From Alteromonadaceae bacterium (GTDB taxonomy: Bacteria > Pseudomonadota > Gammaproteobacteria > Pseudomonadales > Oleiphilaceae): a stretch of 47,251 nt of DNA. Positions within the stretch are counted from its first letter, which is position 1, and each line of letters opens with the position of its first letter. A model generated the notes under the pieces. The model was not told the DNA's origin and did no database searches. It saw nothing but the letters and a program-made list of their open reading frames with translations. Shown here in pieces: positions 29,285 to 37,900 of this stretch. Made by a program: the position numbers and the translations under genes. The DNA is taken from positions 1 to 47,251 of the forward strand of contig JABXHG010000003.1 of NCBI GenBank assembly GCA_013393545.1, given 5' to 3'.

Positions 29285-31981
29285 ATGACTGACCATAAGG
29301 CCTGGCTTGCACCGTTCGCGTGGCTTGCACTGATTTGTTTAACTCTAAAAGCCCCAGTAGGTCAGGCCCACACCATTGTCGATCTTGCAGAAACGTCGGA
29401 AGAGACGAATGTTGGTTTGCAAATGGAGGGGTTCGAGGCGGAGACAAACGCCATATCCAGGATCGACCAGGCCCTGACCCGGGGGGAATGGGGCCCTCTC
29501 AATTCTCGGCCCGAACTGCTCACCAAACTGCGCTCAAAGAAGGCCTTTTGGCTTAGAGCAACACTGGTTAACAACCAAGCTGACGCGTTGGAACGGTGGC
29601 TGGAGTTTTTGCCTTTGAGGCTTAAAGGGGTGGATGCCTGGGTGATTGATCCAGAGAGCCAAGAGGTAGTTCGGAACGTGAAAACAGGGCTGGATGTACC
29701 GGTTAATCTGCGGGATATTGAAAGCCTGAGGCCAGTCGTGCCGGTGGTCGTTCCCGCTGAAAGTTCGCGACTGCTGGTTATTCGTGTCAAGAGTGATGCA
29801 CGCGCCTATCGTTCATACCTTACTATTAACAGCTGGACTCCTGCGAGCTTCATAAAACAGCAGGCGACGCGCTACCAGTTTCACATGGTATTGCTGGCCG
29901 TTATCGTCACGCTTTTTGCTGTTCTGCTGGCGCAGCTAAACGTTCGGTCCTGCTTGCTCGGCCTCTGGATGCTGTTGCTTTTCTTGCTTCAGCTTGACAA
30001 GGAGGGCTATCTCTCTTACTGGGTTTTTAATGACCTTGCCGGTGAGGTCATTAACTGGCGTTATTCTATTTCCCTGATCGAGAAGGGGTTGTTTCTCGGC
30101 ATTTCCATTTACCTTTTGGGATTGATCAAGCAAAAGGTTTTCAGGTGGTTGGTAGCATTTGCTGTTTCAAGCAGCCTGCTGGCTGTGTTGGCAGGCCTTA
30201 TTGTTGATGAGTCGTGGTTGCGATACATCGCAGCCATCCTTCACCTGGTTTATGCCGTTGCCTGGCTAGCGCTGCTACCTCAGGCGCTTGGAAACAGAGA
30301 CAAGTGGCATTTATTGCTTCTCGCTTTATTGTCTCTGGCGTGGCTGACTTCTCTGGTTTTCTCGGTAAGTTTTGCCTTCAGTTCCAGCTATCCAACGCAA
30401 TTGGTGCCTGAGAGAACGTACTTGCAGGTGATGATTGTTCTGGGCTTGCTGCTGGTCTACAGCCGACAAAAAAAGGACTACGAGAAATTTTTGAAGGGGC
30501 TGATCAAGGAAAAAGACCGGCAGGAGCGTGAGTTTCTCGAGCGCCGTGTTGATGATCGTACACAGGAACTGAATCTGGCCCTGGAAACTGCCCGAAAAGC
30601 CAATGCAGAGAAAACCGACTTCCTGAACCGGATTACCCATGATCTGAAATCACCCCTTACCTCCATACTCGGTTATGCCCAGCTTTTACGGGGCGAGCAG
30701 GGCAAAGCTGGCGAAATGAGCCTGATGATCTACACCAGCGCCCGGCATATGCTCAACATGGTTACCCGCCTTATTGATTACGCGCGCGATGCCACTACGG
30801 TTGAGGCTGCGCCAGGTGACATCTACCTGTATGCCTTTTTCGATACGATTGAATATGAAGCAAATATATTGGCTCGGAAAAACGGCAACTGGTTTCATCT
30901 TAATGTGGGCGAACTGGCAACGCCCGTGGTGCGCAGTGATGAAACATTTTTGCGGGAAGTATTGATTAATTTGATCGATAACGCCTGCAAACACACATAT
31001 AAAGGCGACATCACCCTTGAAGTCGCCTGCGTATCCTTTAGTGATTCCAGAAAACTGGCTCTGCAATGTGACGTGCGAGATACAGGGGCGGGTATTCCGG
31101 AGAAACAGAAGCGTCGATTGTTTCAACCATTCTTCCAGGCTGACCAAAAGTCCGAAGGCGTTGGCCTGGGGCTTTCGATTGTCAATGAGCTTGCCGGCAA
31201 ACTTGGTGGTGAGGTGAATCTGGAAAGCGAAGTTGGAGTTGGCACACGCGTGCGAGTGGAAATACCGGTAGAGCAGGGTGAAAAACACTCGGATGCAGCC
31301 TTACTGAATGCCCCGGGCCATCTACTGCCCTGGTTCGATGCAACTGGTCGGGTCGTCTGGTTGGTGGAAGATGCACCGGCCATTAACAGATTGCTGACTT
31401 TGGAGCTTGAGTGTCTGTGCTTTGACGTTCGCGCATTCCGTAGTGCGGAGTCAGTACTCTCGGCTATTGAGAGAGGCACCACCCCGCCAGATCTTGTACT
31501 GACAGATTATCGTTTGCCAGGAGCCTTTGGTGATGAAGTTCTTCGGGCTGTAAAAAATTATGCCCCCAATGTCCCCGTCATTTTATTGTCTGCCACCTGG
31601 AGCCTGAATAATCAGTGGCGGGGGGGGCCGGAGCCGGGTTTTGATGCTTGCCTTGGTAAACCTGTCGATCTTGCCTGTTTGCGCCGTGCGATCGCGGAAG
31701 CGTTGTCCATTCCACTGGCTCTCCCGGTGGAAAGTGAAACCGTTACCGAGTCCGTGAGTGAGGAAATGCCGGGACAACCTCCGGCCCCTGAGGTGATCGC
31801 TCAGCTGGAGCAGTGGTTGGAACTGGGGGCGGTGACGGATTTAGTGGAATGGTGCAATGAAACGGCAGCGAGTTGCCCTGCTGATCAAGAACTTGCTGAG
31901 CGTATTTTCCCCCTGGCCGAACGGGGTGACTTTTCCGGGATCAAGAGGGTGCTGAAGGCATACAAGGGGCATCATGACTGA
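29285..31981 (+). CDS. hybrid histidine kinase with 7TMR-DISM sensor and receiver domain
   Basis: 898 residues. A signal-like N-terminus is followed by a periplasmic 7TMR-DISMED2-type carbohydrate-binding-like domain (about 30-190), then seven hydrophobic segments (about 195-390), a coiled-coil, and a HisKA domain with phosphoacceptor His452 in THDLKSPLTSILGY. The ATPase domain shows the N box LINLIDNACKHT, the G1 box DTGAGIP and the G2 box GVGLGLSIV. A receiver domain follows with Asp741 in LTDYRLPG. The last 85 residues are not recognised. The gene sits just after the REC-AraC regulator and overlaps the next kinase by 8 bases. The two kinases are clearly paralogous, which suggests a tandem duplication followed by loss or gain of the receiver. 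Confidence 0.92.
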   Translation: MTDHKAWLAPFAWLALICLTLKAPVGQAHTIVDLAETSEETNVGLQMEGFEAETNAISRIDQALTRGEWGPLNSRPELLTKLRSKKAFWLRATLVNNQADALERWLEFLPLRLKGVDAWVIDPESQEVVRNVKTGLDVPVNLRDIESLRPVVPVVVPAESSRLLVIRVKSDARAYRSYLTINSWTPASFIKQQATRYQFHMVLLAVIVTLFAVLLAQLNVRSCLLGLWMLLLFLLQLDKEGYLSYWVFNDLAGEVINWRYSISLIEKGLFLGISIYLLGLIKQKVFRWLVAFAVSSSLLAVLAGLIVDESWLRYIAAILHLVYAVAWLALLPQALGNRDKWHLLLLALLSLAWLTSLVFSVSFAFSSSYPTQLVPERTYLQVMIVLGLLLVYSRQKKDYEKFLKGLIKEKDRQEREFLERRVDDRTQELNLALETARKANAEKTDFLNRITHDLKSPLTSILGYAQLLRGEQGKAGEMSLMIYTSARHMLNMVTRLIDYARDATTVEAAPGDIYLYAFFDTIEYEANILARKNGNWFHLNVGELATPVVRSDETFLREVLINLIDNACKHTYKGDITLEVACVSFSDSRKLALQCDVRDTGAGIPEKQKRRLFQPFFQADQKSEGVGLGLSIVNELAGKLGGEVNLESEVGVGTRVRVEIPVEQGEKHSDAALLNAPGHLLPWFDATGRVVWLVEDAPAINRLLTLELECLCFDVRAFRSAESVLSAIERGTTPPDLVLTDYRLPGAFGDEVLRAVKNYAPNVPVILLSATWSLNNQWRGGPEPGFDACLGKPVDLACLRRAIAEALSIPLALPVESETVTESVSEEMPGQPPAPEVIAQLEQWLELGAVTDLVEWCNETAASCPADQELAERIFPLAERGDFSGIKRVLKAYKGHHD

Positions 31982-34016
31982 TAAAGCCCCTCTATTAACG
32001 TGGCAACTCATTGTTTGCCTGCGTGCTTTATGGGTGTCAGTGTGTTTTCTGGTGCTCACAACTGCACAGGCCTTCGCAACCCCGCAAATACCCACCATCG
32101 ATCTTGCCGGTGCCGAACCACGGGACAACCTTGCGTTGGCCATGGCAGGCTTTTCCGATGAGAAAGATAATTGGCATGACTTCGAAGAGGCCTTGGAAAC
32201 TGGCCCATGGCAGCCGATTGCCAACCAGGCTGGAATACTGAAGGCTCCTCGACAATTTTCTTCAATCTGGTTGCGGGCAACGCTCATAAATAGCAATTCA
32301 GAGCCGATGAAGCGCTGGCTGGAGTTTTCGCCCTGGCGCCTGAACTCCATTGATATCTGGATACTTAACCCGGATACCGGGGAACTTCTCAAACAAAAAC
32401 AAACCGGACTGGACGCCCCCATCAGAAATCGCCAAATTGACAGTGTCCGTTCGGTAGTGCCCGTTCAGCTTCCGGCTGAGGGTGGCGTTGAGTTTCTGGT
32501 TCATATTCACGCCGATAGTCGCCCGTTCCTGACGATCAATAGTTGGAGCCCGGTTGCTTTCGCCGAAGATGAGTCCGGCCGGTATTTGTTTCACTCCATG
32601 CTGTTGGCCGTGGTCCTGACGCTGTTTGTGGTGCTGGTGCTGCAGTTTGACACTCGTTACCTGCTGGTTGGCTTGTGGATGCTTGCCATGTTTGTGCTGG
32701 AAGCGGAGAAAGAGGGGTATGTCAGCTATCTTCTTTTTGGTGGTGTGGCGGACTATGCGGCAAACCTTCGTTTTTCCAGTGCCATGTTTTCCAAGGCGCT
32801 GTTTATGGCTCTTTCCGTTTGGCTGTTGGGGCTCCAGAGGCATTGGTTCTGGCGTTGGGTCACACCTGTTGGGTTGGCCATTGCAGTCGTTTTCAGTGGT
32901 TTGACGTTTGTGTTGGACGGTGTGGAGGCTCGCCGGCTGGGCTTGTTGATACATGTTCCCGCCACGTTCCTGTGGTTGTTCATGATACCCGTTGCCCTTC
33001 GCGAGCCTCGGCGGTGGCAGAAATCATTGCTACTACTGCTTGGGGCGGCGTGGACAATGACCGTTCTATTCTCGGTTGTTTACATCCTCAATATTGATTA
33101 CACCGCAGAATTTGACACCGGCCGGGTGGTGATCGATGCCGTTGTCGTTCTGGGGCTTCTTCTGGTGTATGCACGCCAGAAAGATGAATACGAAAAAGCC
33201 CTGGAGCACCAGATTCAAGAACGAGAGCGTCAGGCTGTGGTGTGGCTGGAAAAAACGGTTGCCGAGCGCACGGAAGCGTTGAGCCTGGCTCTGGAAGATG
33301 CGCGCAAGGCAAATGCATCGAAAATGGAATTCTTGAGCCGGGTAACTCATGATCTGAAATCGCCGCTAACCGCGATTAGCGGGTACGCCCAGTTGCTCAA
33401 GCCCCAGGGTGGCAAGGCCGCACAGATGAGCGATTCCATCCAGGGCAGTGCCCGCCACATGCTCGCCCTTGTTAACCGGTTAATTGATTACGCCCATGAT
33501 GTGACGGCGGTAGAGTACAACCCCCAGCCGGTCCATTTGCCAGCCTTCCTGAAGACCCTCGAAAGCGAAGCGCATATTCTCGCTCAACAGCAGGGCAATG
33601 TGTTTCAGCTGAGGGAAGGGGAAAATGGTTGCCCGACAGTGTTTGCCGATGAAATTATTTTGCGCGAAGTGCTTATTAATCTGATTGACAATGCCTGTAA
33701 ATACACCAGAAAAGGCCTGATTTCGCTGGGTGTTACCTGTGTTTCGGAAAGCCGGAGTAACCAAACTGTATTGAAGCTGGAGGTTGCGGATACCGGCTGT
33801 GGAATAGCCCGGGATGTTCAGGATAAATTATTTGATCCCTTTTACAGAGTTGCTGACAACCAGGCTGAATCCGGATCCGGGCTGGGGCTCTCCATCGTCA
33901 AGGAGCTGGTGGAAAAAATGAGCGGCAAAGTTGGCCTGGAGAGCGAGCCGGGCCTGGGGACAAAAATTACAGTGGAAATACCGGTGAAAATTCAGCAAGC
34001 GAATGCCAGCGAGTAA
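31974..34016 (+). CDS. histidine kinase with 7TMR-DISM sensor, paralogue of the upstream kinase
   Basis: 680 residues with the same order as the upstream kinase: signal-like N-terminus, DISMED2-type sensor (residues about 30-195, including RQFSSIWLRATLINSNSEPMKRWLEF), seven transmembrane segments, coiled-coil, HisKA with His459 in THDLKSPLTAISGY, and an ATPase domain with LINLIDNACKYT, DTGCGIA and GSGLGLSIV. It ends after the ATPase domain and has no receiver. Close similarity over the full shared length points to a tandem duplication. The pair could form homo- or heterodimers feeding the REC-AraC protein, an inference from gene order. The 8-base overlap with the upstream gene implies a single transcript. 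Confidence 0.92.
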   Translation: MTDKAPLLTWQLIVCLRALWVSVCFLVLTTAQAFATPQIPTIDLAGAEPRDNLALAMAGFSDEKDNWHDFEEALETGPWQPIANQAGILKAPRQFSSIWLRATLINSNSEPMKRWLEFSPWRLNSIDIWILNPDTGELLKQKQTGLDAPIRNRQIDSVRSVVPVQLPAEGGVEFLVHIHADSRPFLTINSWSPVAFAEDESGRYLFHSMLLAVVLTLFVVLVLQFDTRYLLVGLWMLAMFVLEAEKEGYVSYLLFGGVADYAANLRFSSAMFSKALFMALSVWLLGLQRHWFWRWVTPVGLAIAVVFSGLTFVLDGVEARRLGLLIHVPATFLWLFMIPVALREPRRWQKSLLLLLGAAWTMTVLFSVVYILNIDYTAEFDTGRVVIDAVVVLGLLLVYARQKDEYEKALEHQIQERERQAVVWLEKTVAERTEALSLALEDARKANASKMEFLSRVTHDLKSPLTAISGYAQLLKPQGGKAAQMSDSIQGSARHMLALVNRLIDYAHDVTAVEYNPQPVHLPAFLKTLESEAHILAQQQGNVFQLREGENGCPTVFADEIILREVLINLIDNACKYTRKGLISLGVTCVSESRSNQTVLKLEVADTGCGIARDVQDKLFDPFYRVADNQAESGSGLGLSIVKELVEKMSGKVGLESEPGLGTKITVEIPVKIQQANASE

Positions 34017-34111
34017 ACTTTCGGCCATGCAAAAGTTGAGTGCTTCAAGAAAACAGGGGGCCTGGTGGTTACTGGTATCGTGCACGCTGAACATTCGGTA
34101 AAGACTGCCTC

Positions 34112-35302
34112 ATGCCCCGCAAAAAATTCTCCCAAACTTATCTGATTGTGCTTATCAAAAAGAACCGGCACTTGTTGACCTACCTCGCAGGCTTGCTGAT
34201 GGTGGGCGCGGCTGTAACGGCCAGCCACATCCTGGTTGACCGGAAAATGTCGGTAACCCGCACAGCCGCCCGAATACTGGAGCTGGGCCACGAGCAAAGC
34301 CTGTTGGCTGAACGAGTGAACCACCTTTCATACCGCTATGTACTTGGAGCCACAGGCGGTTTCGAACAGGGGGTTGATAAAGCACTGGTCAATGCTGTTT
34401 CCCGCATGCACCGCAACCATTTAACGTTGTTGCGTGAGCCAGCCTTTATAGGGTTTGCCGCCGCAGCAGACGACATCTATTTCGCCCCGCAATATGAGCT
34501 TGATCTGAAAATACGCACTTTTCTGGGTGCCGCGCGTGAACTTGCCCACCGTAACCCTGCCTCGGTAACAGAGCATAGCCCTCTGGTGCGCTTTCTTGAT
34601 GCTGAAAAAACGCAAGAGTTGCACGACCTGCTTGAAAAAACGGTAAACATATACAAGGCATCTGCCGAGAAAGCCCTGTCTGCGGCAAACAAGACGCTCT
34701 GGACCCTCTATGTGCTGATTATCCTGGTGTTGCTGGGTGAAGGATTACTGGTGTCACGGCTGATAGTGGCATCTTTGGCACGGCAGGCGGAAGAATATCG
34801 AGAGCTGGCCCACACGGACCCACTGACCGGTTGCCGAAACAGGCGCAGTTTTATGCAAGCCGCGCGCGAGGAACAGGGACTGGTAAACCGGGGTGGGCAC
34901 CAAAGCGCCTTGTTAATGTTGGATATTGATCATTTCAAAAACATTAACGACACCTGGGGGCATGCTACCGGTGACGAAGTGATTCGTGCACTGGTGAATA
35001 CCTGCCTTACGCACCTGAGAGGTAATGACGTATTGGGCCGCTTGGGTGGTGAAGAGTTTGCCGTACTGTTGCGCGGCGCTTCGGCCAAAAACGCCGCCAG
35101 AGTGGGAGAAGCGTTGCGGCAGCATTTGGAAGACTGTAGCGTTGAATTGCAAACCAACGGTGAGCTTGTGGACTTCACTGCAAGCATTGGCGTGGCGGCA
35201 CTATCTGCAGAGGATGACTCGCCCCTTGATGCGCTGGAGAGAGCTGATCAGGCACTTTACATTGCCAAGACATCGGGCCGAAACCGGGTTGTAGTGGGAT
35301 AA
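34112..35302 (+). CDS. membrane-bound diguanylate cyclase
   Basis: 396 residues that make c-di-GMP from two GTP. Two membrane helices (about 22-42 and 198-220) bracket a periplasmic helical domain resembling the PilJ-type sensor (LELGHEQSLLAERVNHLSYRY). The GGDEF domain begins at THTDPLTGCRNRR-like sequence (AHTDPLTGCRNRRSF), has MLDIDHFKNINDTWGH and the active-site GGEEF at residues 312-316. The product-inhibition I-site RxxD (RGND) lies five residues before it, so the enzyme should be feedback-controlled. It follows the kinase pair by 95 bases on the same strand. A link to the upstream adhesin is plausible since LapA-type adhesins are c-di-GMP-controlled elsewhere. Confidence 0.93.
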   Translation: MPRKKFSQTYLIVLIKKNRHLLTYLAGLLMVGAAVTASHILVDRKMSVTRTAARILELGHEQSLLAERVNHLSYRYVLGATGGFEQGVDKALVNAVSRMHRNHLTLLREPAFIGFAAAADDIYFAPQYELDLKIRTFLGAARELAHRNPASVTEHSPLVRFLDAEKTQELHDLLEKTVNIYKASAEKALSAANKTLWTLYVLIILVLLGEGLLVSRLIVASLARQAEEYRELAHTDPLTGCRNRRSFMQAAREEQGLVNRGGHQSALLMLDIDHFKNINDTWGHATGDEVIRALVNTCLTHLRGNDVLGRLGGEEFAVLLRGASAKNAARVGEALRQHLEDCSVELQTNGELVDFTASIGVAALSAEDDSPLDALERADQALYIAKTSGRNRVVVG

Positions 35303-35354
35303 ATATGAAAGCTGTCATCATGTTGTCCTGAAAAAAAGAGCAACGAGGTGGATC

Positions 35355-35774
35355 ATGATTTGGCGGCAAAACATCATTGAACTCGCCCCGCGCTCCCGGG
35401 GCTTTCACCTGATTACCCGTGACATCCTGCAGCAGGTGGACCTGAACGGTTGCGAAGTGGGCCTGCTGCACCTGTTTATCCAGCACACCTCCGCTTCGCT
35501 GGCGATCAACGAAAACGCCGACCCGGACGTACGCGGCGACCTGGAGCGCCATTTCAACGTAATGGTGCCCGAAGGTGCCGACTACTACGAACACACCCTC
35601 GAAGGCCCGGACGACACTACCTCCCACATCAAGAGCGTGATTATTGGTCCTTCACTGACTATCCCCGTAAGTCGTGGTGAACTGGCGCTGGGCACCTGGC
35701 AGGGTGTTTACCTGGCGGAACACCGGAACCATGCGGGTAGTCGGCGGGTGGTGGCTACTTTGCAGGGGCGGTGA
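35355..35774 (+). CDS. YjbQ / UPF0047 family protein
   Basis: A 139-residue single-domain protein of the YjbQ family (UPF0047, secondary thiamine-phosphate synthase enzyme in some annotation). Conserved residues are in HTSASLAINENADPDVRGDLE and EGPDDTTSHIKS, including the histidines thought to bind metal, and the C-terminal GTWQGVYLAEHRN. Its main cellular role is unclear; weak thiamine-phosphate synthase activity has been reported for E. coli YjbQ. A ribosome binding site (GAGGTGG) precedes the ATG. It appears unrelated in function to its neighbours. Confidence 0.9.
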   Translation: MIWRQNIIELAPRSRGFHLITRDILQQVDLNGCEVGLLHLFIQHTSASLAINENADPDVRGDLERHFNVMVPEGADYYEHTLEGPDDTTSHIKSVIIGPSLTIPVSRGELALGTWQGVYLAEHRNHAGSRRVVATLQGR

Positions 35775-35858
35775 GCCCCAAGTGATGAGTAGGGTGGCAA
35801 CGACAAGGATATGTCGTTAGTCTGGGCTGACAGTGAAGGTGAATGCAAAGGAGTGCAA

Positions 35859-36818
35859 GTGAGCCGGTTTGACCGCATCTACAAAATCCACGAACTGCTC
35901 AAAAACGCCCGAAAGCCCGTGCCCATGCGGGTTTTCACTGAAACCCTGGAAGCCAGTCGAAATACCGTCACCCGCGATTTCGAGTTCCTGCGCGACTCAT
36001 TGGGCGCGCCCCTCGAATACTGCCGCGAACACAACGGCCACCGTTACAATGCCAGCGCCCCCGAATTTGAGCTCCCCGGTTTTTGGATGAACCCCGCAGA
36101 GCTTTATGCCCTGCTGGCCTGCGAAAATTTGCTGGAAAACGTGCAACCCGGCCTTGTCGCATCTCGCCTGGCGCCACTGAAACAGAAAATTCAGCAGTTA
36201 TTGGGCGAATCCGGCCACGATGCCGTGAAAATCAACGAGCGCATCCGTATTCAGCCTATCCAGACACGAAGCGCCTCCAGCCATACGTTCGACCCCGTGG
36301 CCCAGGCAACCCTCTCTGGACAATGCCTCCGGTTCCGTTACCTCGCCCGAAGTGGCGGTGGTGAGAAAGCACGACAGGTACACCCTCAACGGCTGCTCCA
36401 CTACCGCTCCAACTGGTATTTACTGGCCCTGTGCGAGAAGGCAAACGAGCTACGCTTGTTTTCACTGGACCGGATAATGGCGCCTGAAATACAGGACACG
36501 CCTGCAAGCCCTATATCTCCGGAGCAGTTGGATACCTTCACCAGTGCCGGCTTTGGCATCTTCGGCGGAGACCCGCAAGCCACCGCCCATTTGCGATTTT
36601 CCGAACACGCCGCCCAATGGGTAGCGGACGAAACCTGGCACCCGGACCAGGCCGGCGAGTGGCGCGATGATGGTTTCCACTTGCAGGTTCCCTATTCCGA
36701 CTCCCGGGAGCTGGTGATGGATGTGTTGCGTTATGGGCCAGATGCGGAGGTGTTGGGGCCGGAGGATCTGCGGTCGGAAGTGGCTGAGAGGGTTCGGAAG
36801 ATGGTGGGGATTTATTGA
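35859..36818 (+). CDS. WYL-domain transcriptional regulator
   Basis: 319 residues from a GTG at 35859, chosen because AAAGGAG lies five bases before it; the frame also has an ATG at 35811 that adds 16 unrelated residues. The N-terminal winged helix-turn-helix is of the DeoR type (RIYKIHELLKNARKP and ASRNTVTRDFEFLRD). The WYL domain is named for the motif seen in RSNWYLLALCE near residue 185. A C-terminal WCX-like extension ends the protein. WYL proteins commonly sense ligands, often nucleic acids or nucleotides, and are frequent next to CRISPR-Cas and other defence genes. cas1 starts 104 bases downstream, so it may regulate the locus, but no target is shown. Confidence 0.88.
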   Translation: MSRFDRIYKIHELLKNARKPVPMRVFTETLEASRNTVTRDFEFLRDSLGAPLEYCREHNGHRYNASAPEFELPGFWMNPAELYALLACENLLENVQPGLVASRLAPLKQKIQQLLGESGHDAVKINERIRIQPIQTRSASSHTFDPVAQATLSGQCLRFRYLARSGGGEKARQVHPQRLLHYRSNWYLLALCEKANELRLFSLDRIMAPEIQDTPASPISPEQLDTFTSAGFGIFGGDPQATAHLRFSEHAAQWVADETWHPDQAGEWRDDGFHLQVPYSDSRELVMDVLRYGPDAEVLGPEDLRSEVAERVRKMVGIY

Positions 36819-36866
36819 TGGGTTTTGGGGTGGTGCAGTGGTTGGGGCAGCAGGTCATTTATGGTT

Positions 36867-36893
36867 AGCCAATCAGCACCGCTGTCCTTGGCT
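36867..36893. promoter_or_regulatory. inverted repeat upstream of cas1
   Basis: AGCCAA (36867-36872) and TTGGCT (36888-36893) form a 6-base inverted repeat with a 15-base gap, within the 104-base interval between the WYL gene and cas1. The spacing would suit a dimeric repressor such as the adjacent WYL protein. Short inverted repeats occur by chance, so this is only a candidate. Confidence 0.2.
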
Positions 36894-36922
36894 GGTTCGG
36901 ATACTTTTCAGAGGAAATGCAC

Positions 36923-37900
36923 ATGGACGATTTGTCGCCGTCGGATCTGAAAGCAATACTGCACTCAAAACGCGCGAATCTGTACTACCTCGAATATTGT
37001 CGGGTAATGCAAAAAGATGGCCGCGTGCTATACCTGACAGACACAGAGAAGGATAACTTGTACTTCAATATCCCGATCGCCAATACGACTGTTCTTCTGT
37101 TAGGCAATGGTACCTCTATTACACAGGCTGCCATGCGTATGCTGGCACAGGCCGGTGTATTGGTTGGATTTTGCGGTGGAGGAGGTACGCCACTCTATAT
37201 GGCTTCCGAAGTCGAGTGGCTAACTCCACAAAGTGAGTACCGGCCAACTGAGTATTTGCAGGGCTGGCTGGCGTTCTGGTTTGATGAAACTCAACGGTTA
37301 GAAGCTGCCAGGCGTTTTCAGTATGCCCGTATCGAATACTTGCAGAAAACCTGGCGGAATGACCGGGAGCTAAAGGTAGAAGGCTTTGAAGTCACCGATA
37401 GCCCAATCCAGAAAGCTCTTGGTGTCTTCGCATCACGTACCGAGAGTGCAGAAAAGCCCGCGGACTTACTTCTGACTGAAGCTCAACTGACGAAAGCACT
37501 CTATAAATACGCTTCGAGTGCCTCCGGCCAAACAAATTTCACCCGGCAGCATCAGTCGCTGGACAAGGCCAACGACTTTCTGAACCACGGTAATTACCTG
37601 GCGTATGGCTTGGCTGCTTGTTGTTTGTGGGTTTTGGGCATTCCCCATGGTTTTGCTGTAATGCACGGCAAGACCCGCAGGGGCGCTTTAGTGTTTGATG
37701 TGGCCGATCTTATTAAAGATGCTTTAATCCTGCCCTGGGCATTTATTTGTGCCAAGGAGAATGCGACGGAACAAGAGTTTCGGCAGCAGGTACTTCAGGC
37801 TTTCATTGATCACAAATCCCTGGATTTCATGTTCGATACAGTGAAGAGCATTGCTCTACAGAACTACTCCCAGGAGATGATTGAGGAGCGGGGCCTATGA
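36923..37900 (+). CDS. cas1: type I-F CRISPR integrase Cas1
   Basis: Cas1 with Cas2 integrates new spacers at the leader end of the array. The 325-residue protein from the ATG at 36923 starts MDDLSPSDLKAILHSKRANLYYLEYCRV, nearly the textbook type I-F Cas1 N-terminus; GAGGAA sits 7 bases upstream. An ATG six bases earlier (36917) is less likely. The typical segments NIPIANTTVLLLGNGTSITQAAMRMLAQAGVLVGFCGGGGTPL are here. The catalytic metal ligands appear in LLLTEAQLTK (Glu), AVMHGKT (His) and VFDVADLIKD (Asp pair). The stop overlaps the cas2-3 start, as is usual in type I-F. Confidence 0.97.
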   Translation: MDDLSPSDLKAILHSKRANLYYLEYCRVMQKDGRVLYLTDTEKDNLYFNIPIANTTVLLLGNGTSITQAAMRMLAQAGVLVGFCGGGGTPLYMASEVEWLTPQSEYRPTEYLQGWLAFWFDETQRLEAARRFQYARIEYLQKTWRNDRELKVEGFEVTDSPIQKALGVFASRTESAEKPADLLLTEAQLTKALYKYASSASGQTNFTRQHQSLDKANDFLNHGNYLAYGLAACCLWVLGIPHGFAVMHGKTRRGALVFDVADLIKDALILPWAFICAKENATEQEFRQQVLQAFIDHKSLDFMFDTVKSIALQNYSQEMIEERGL

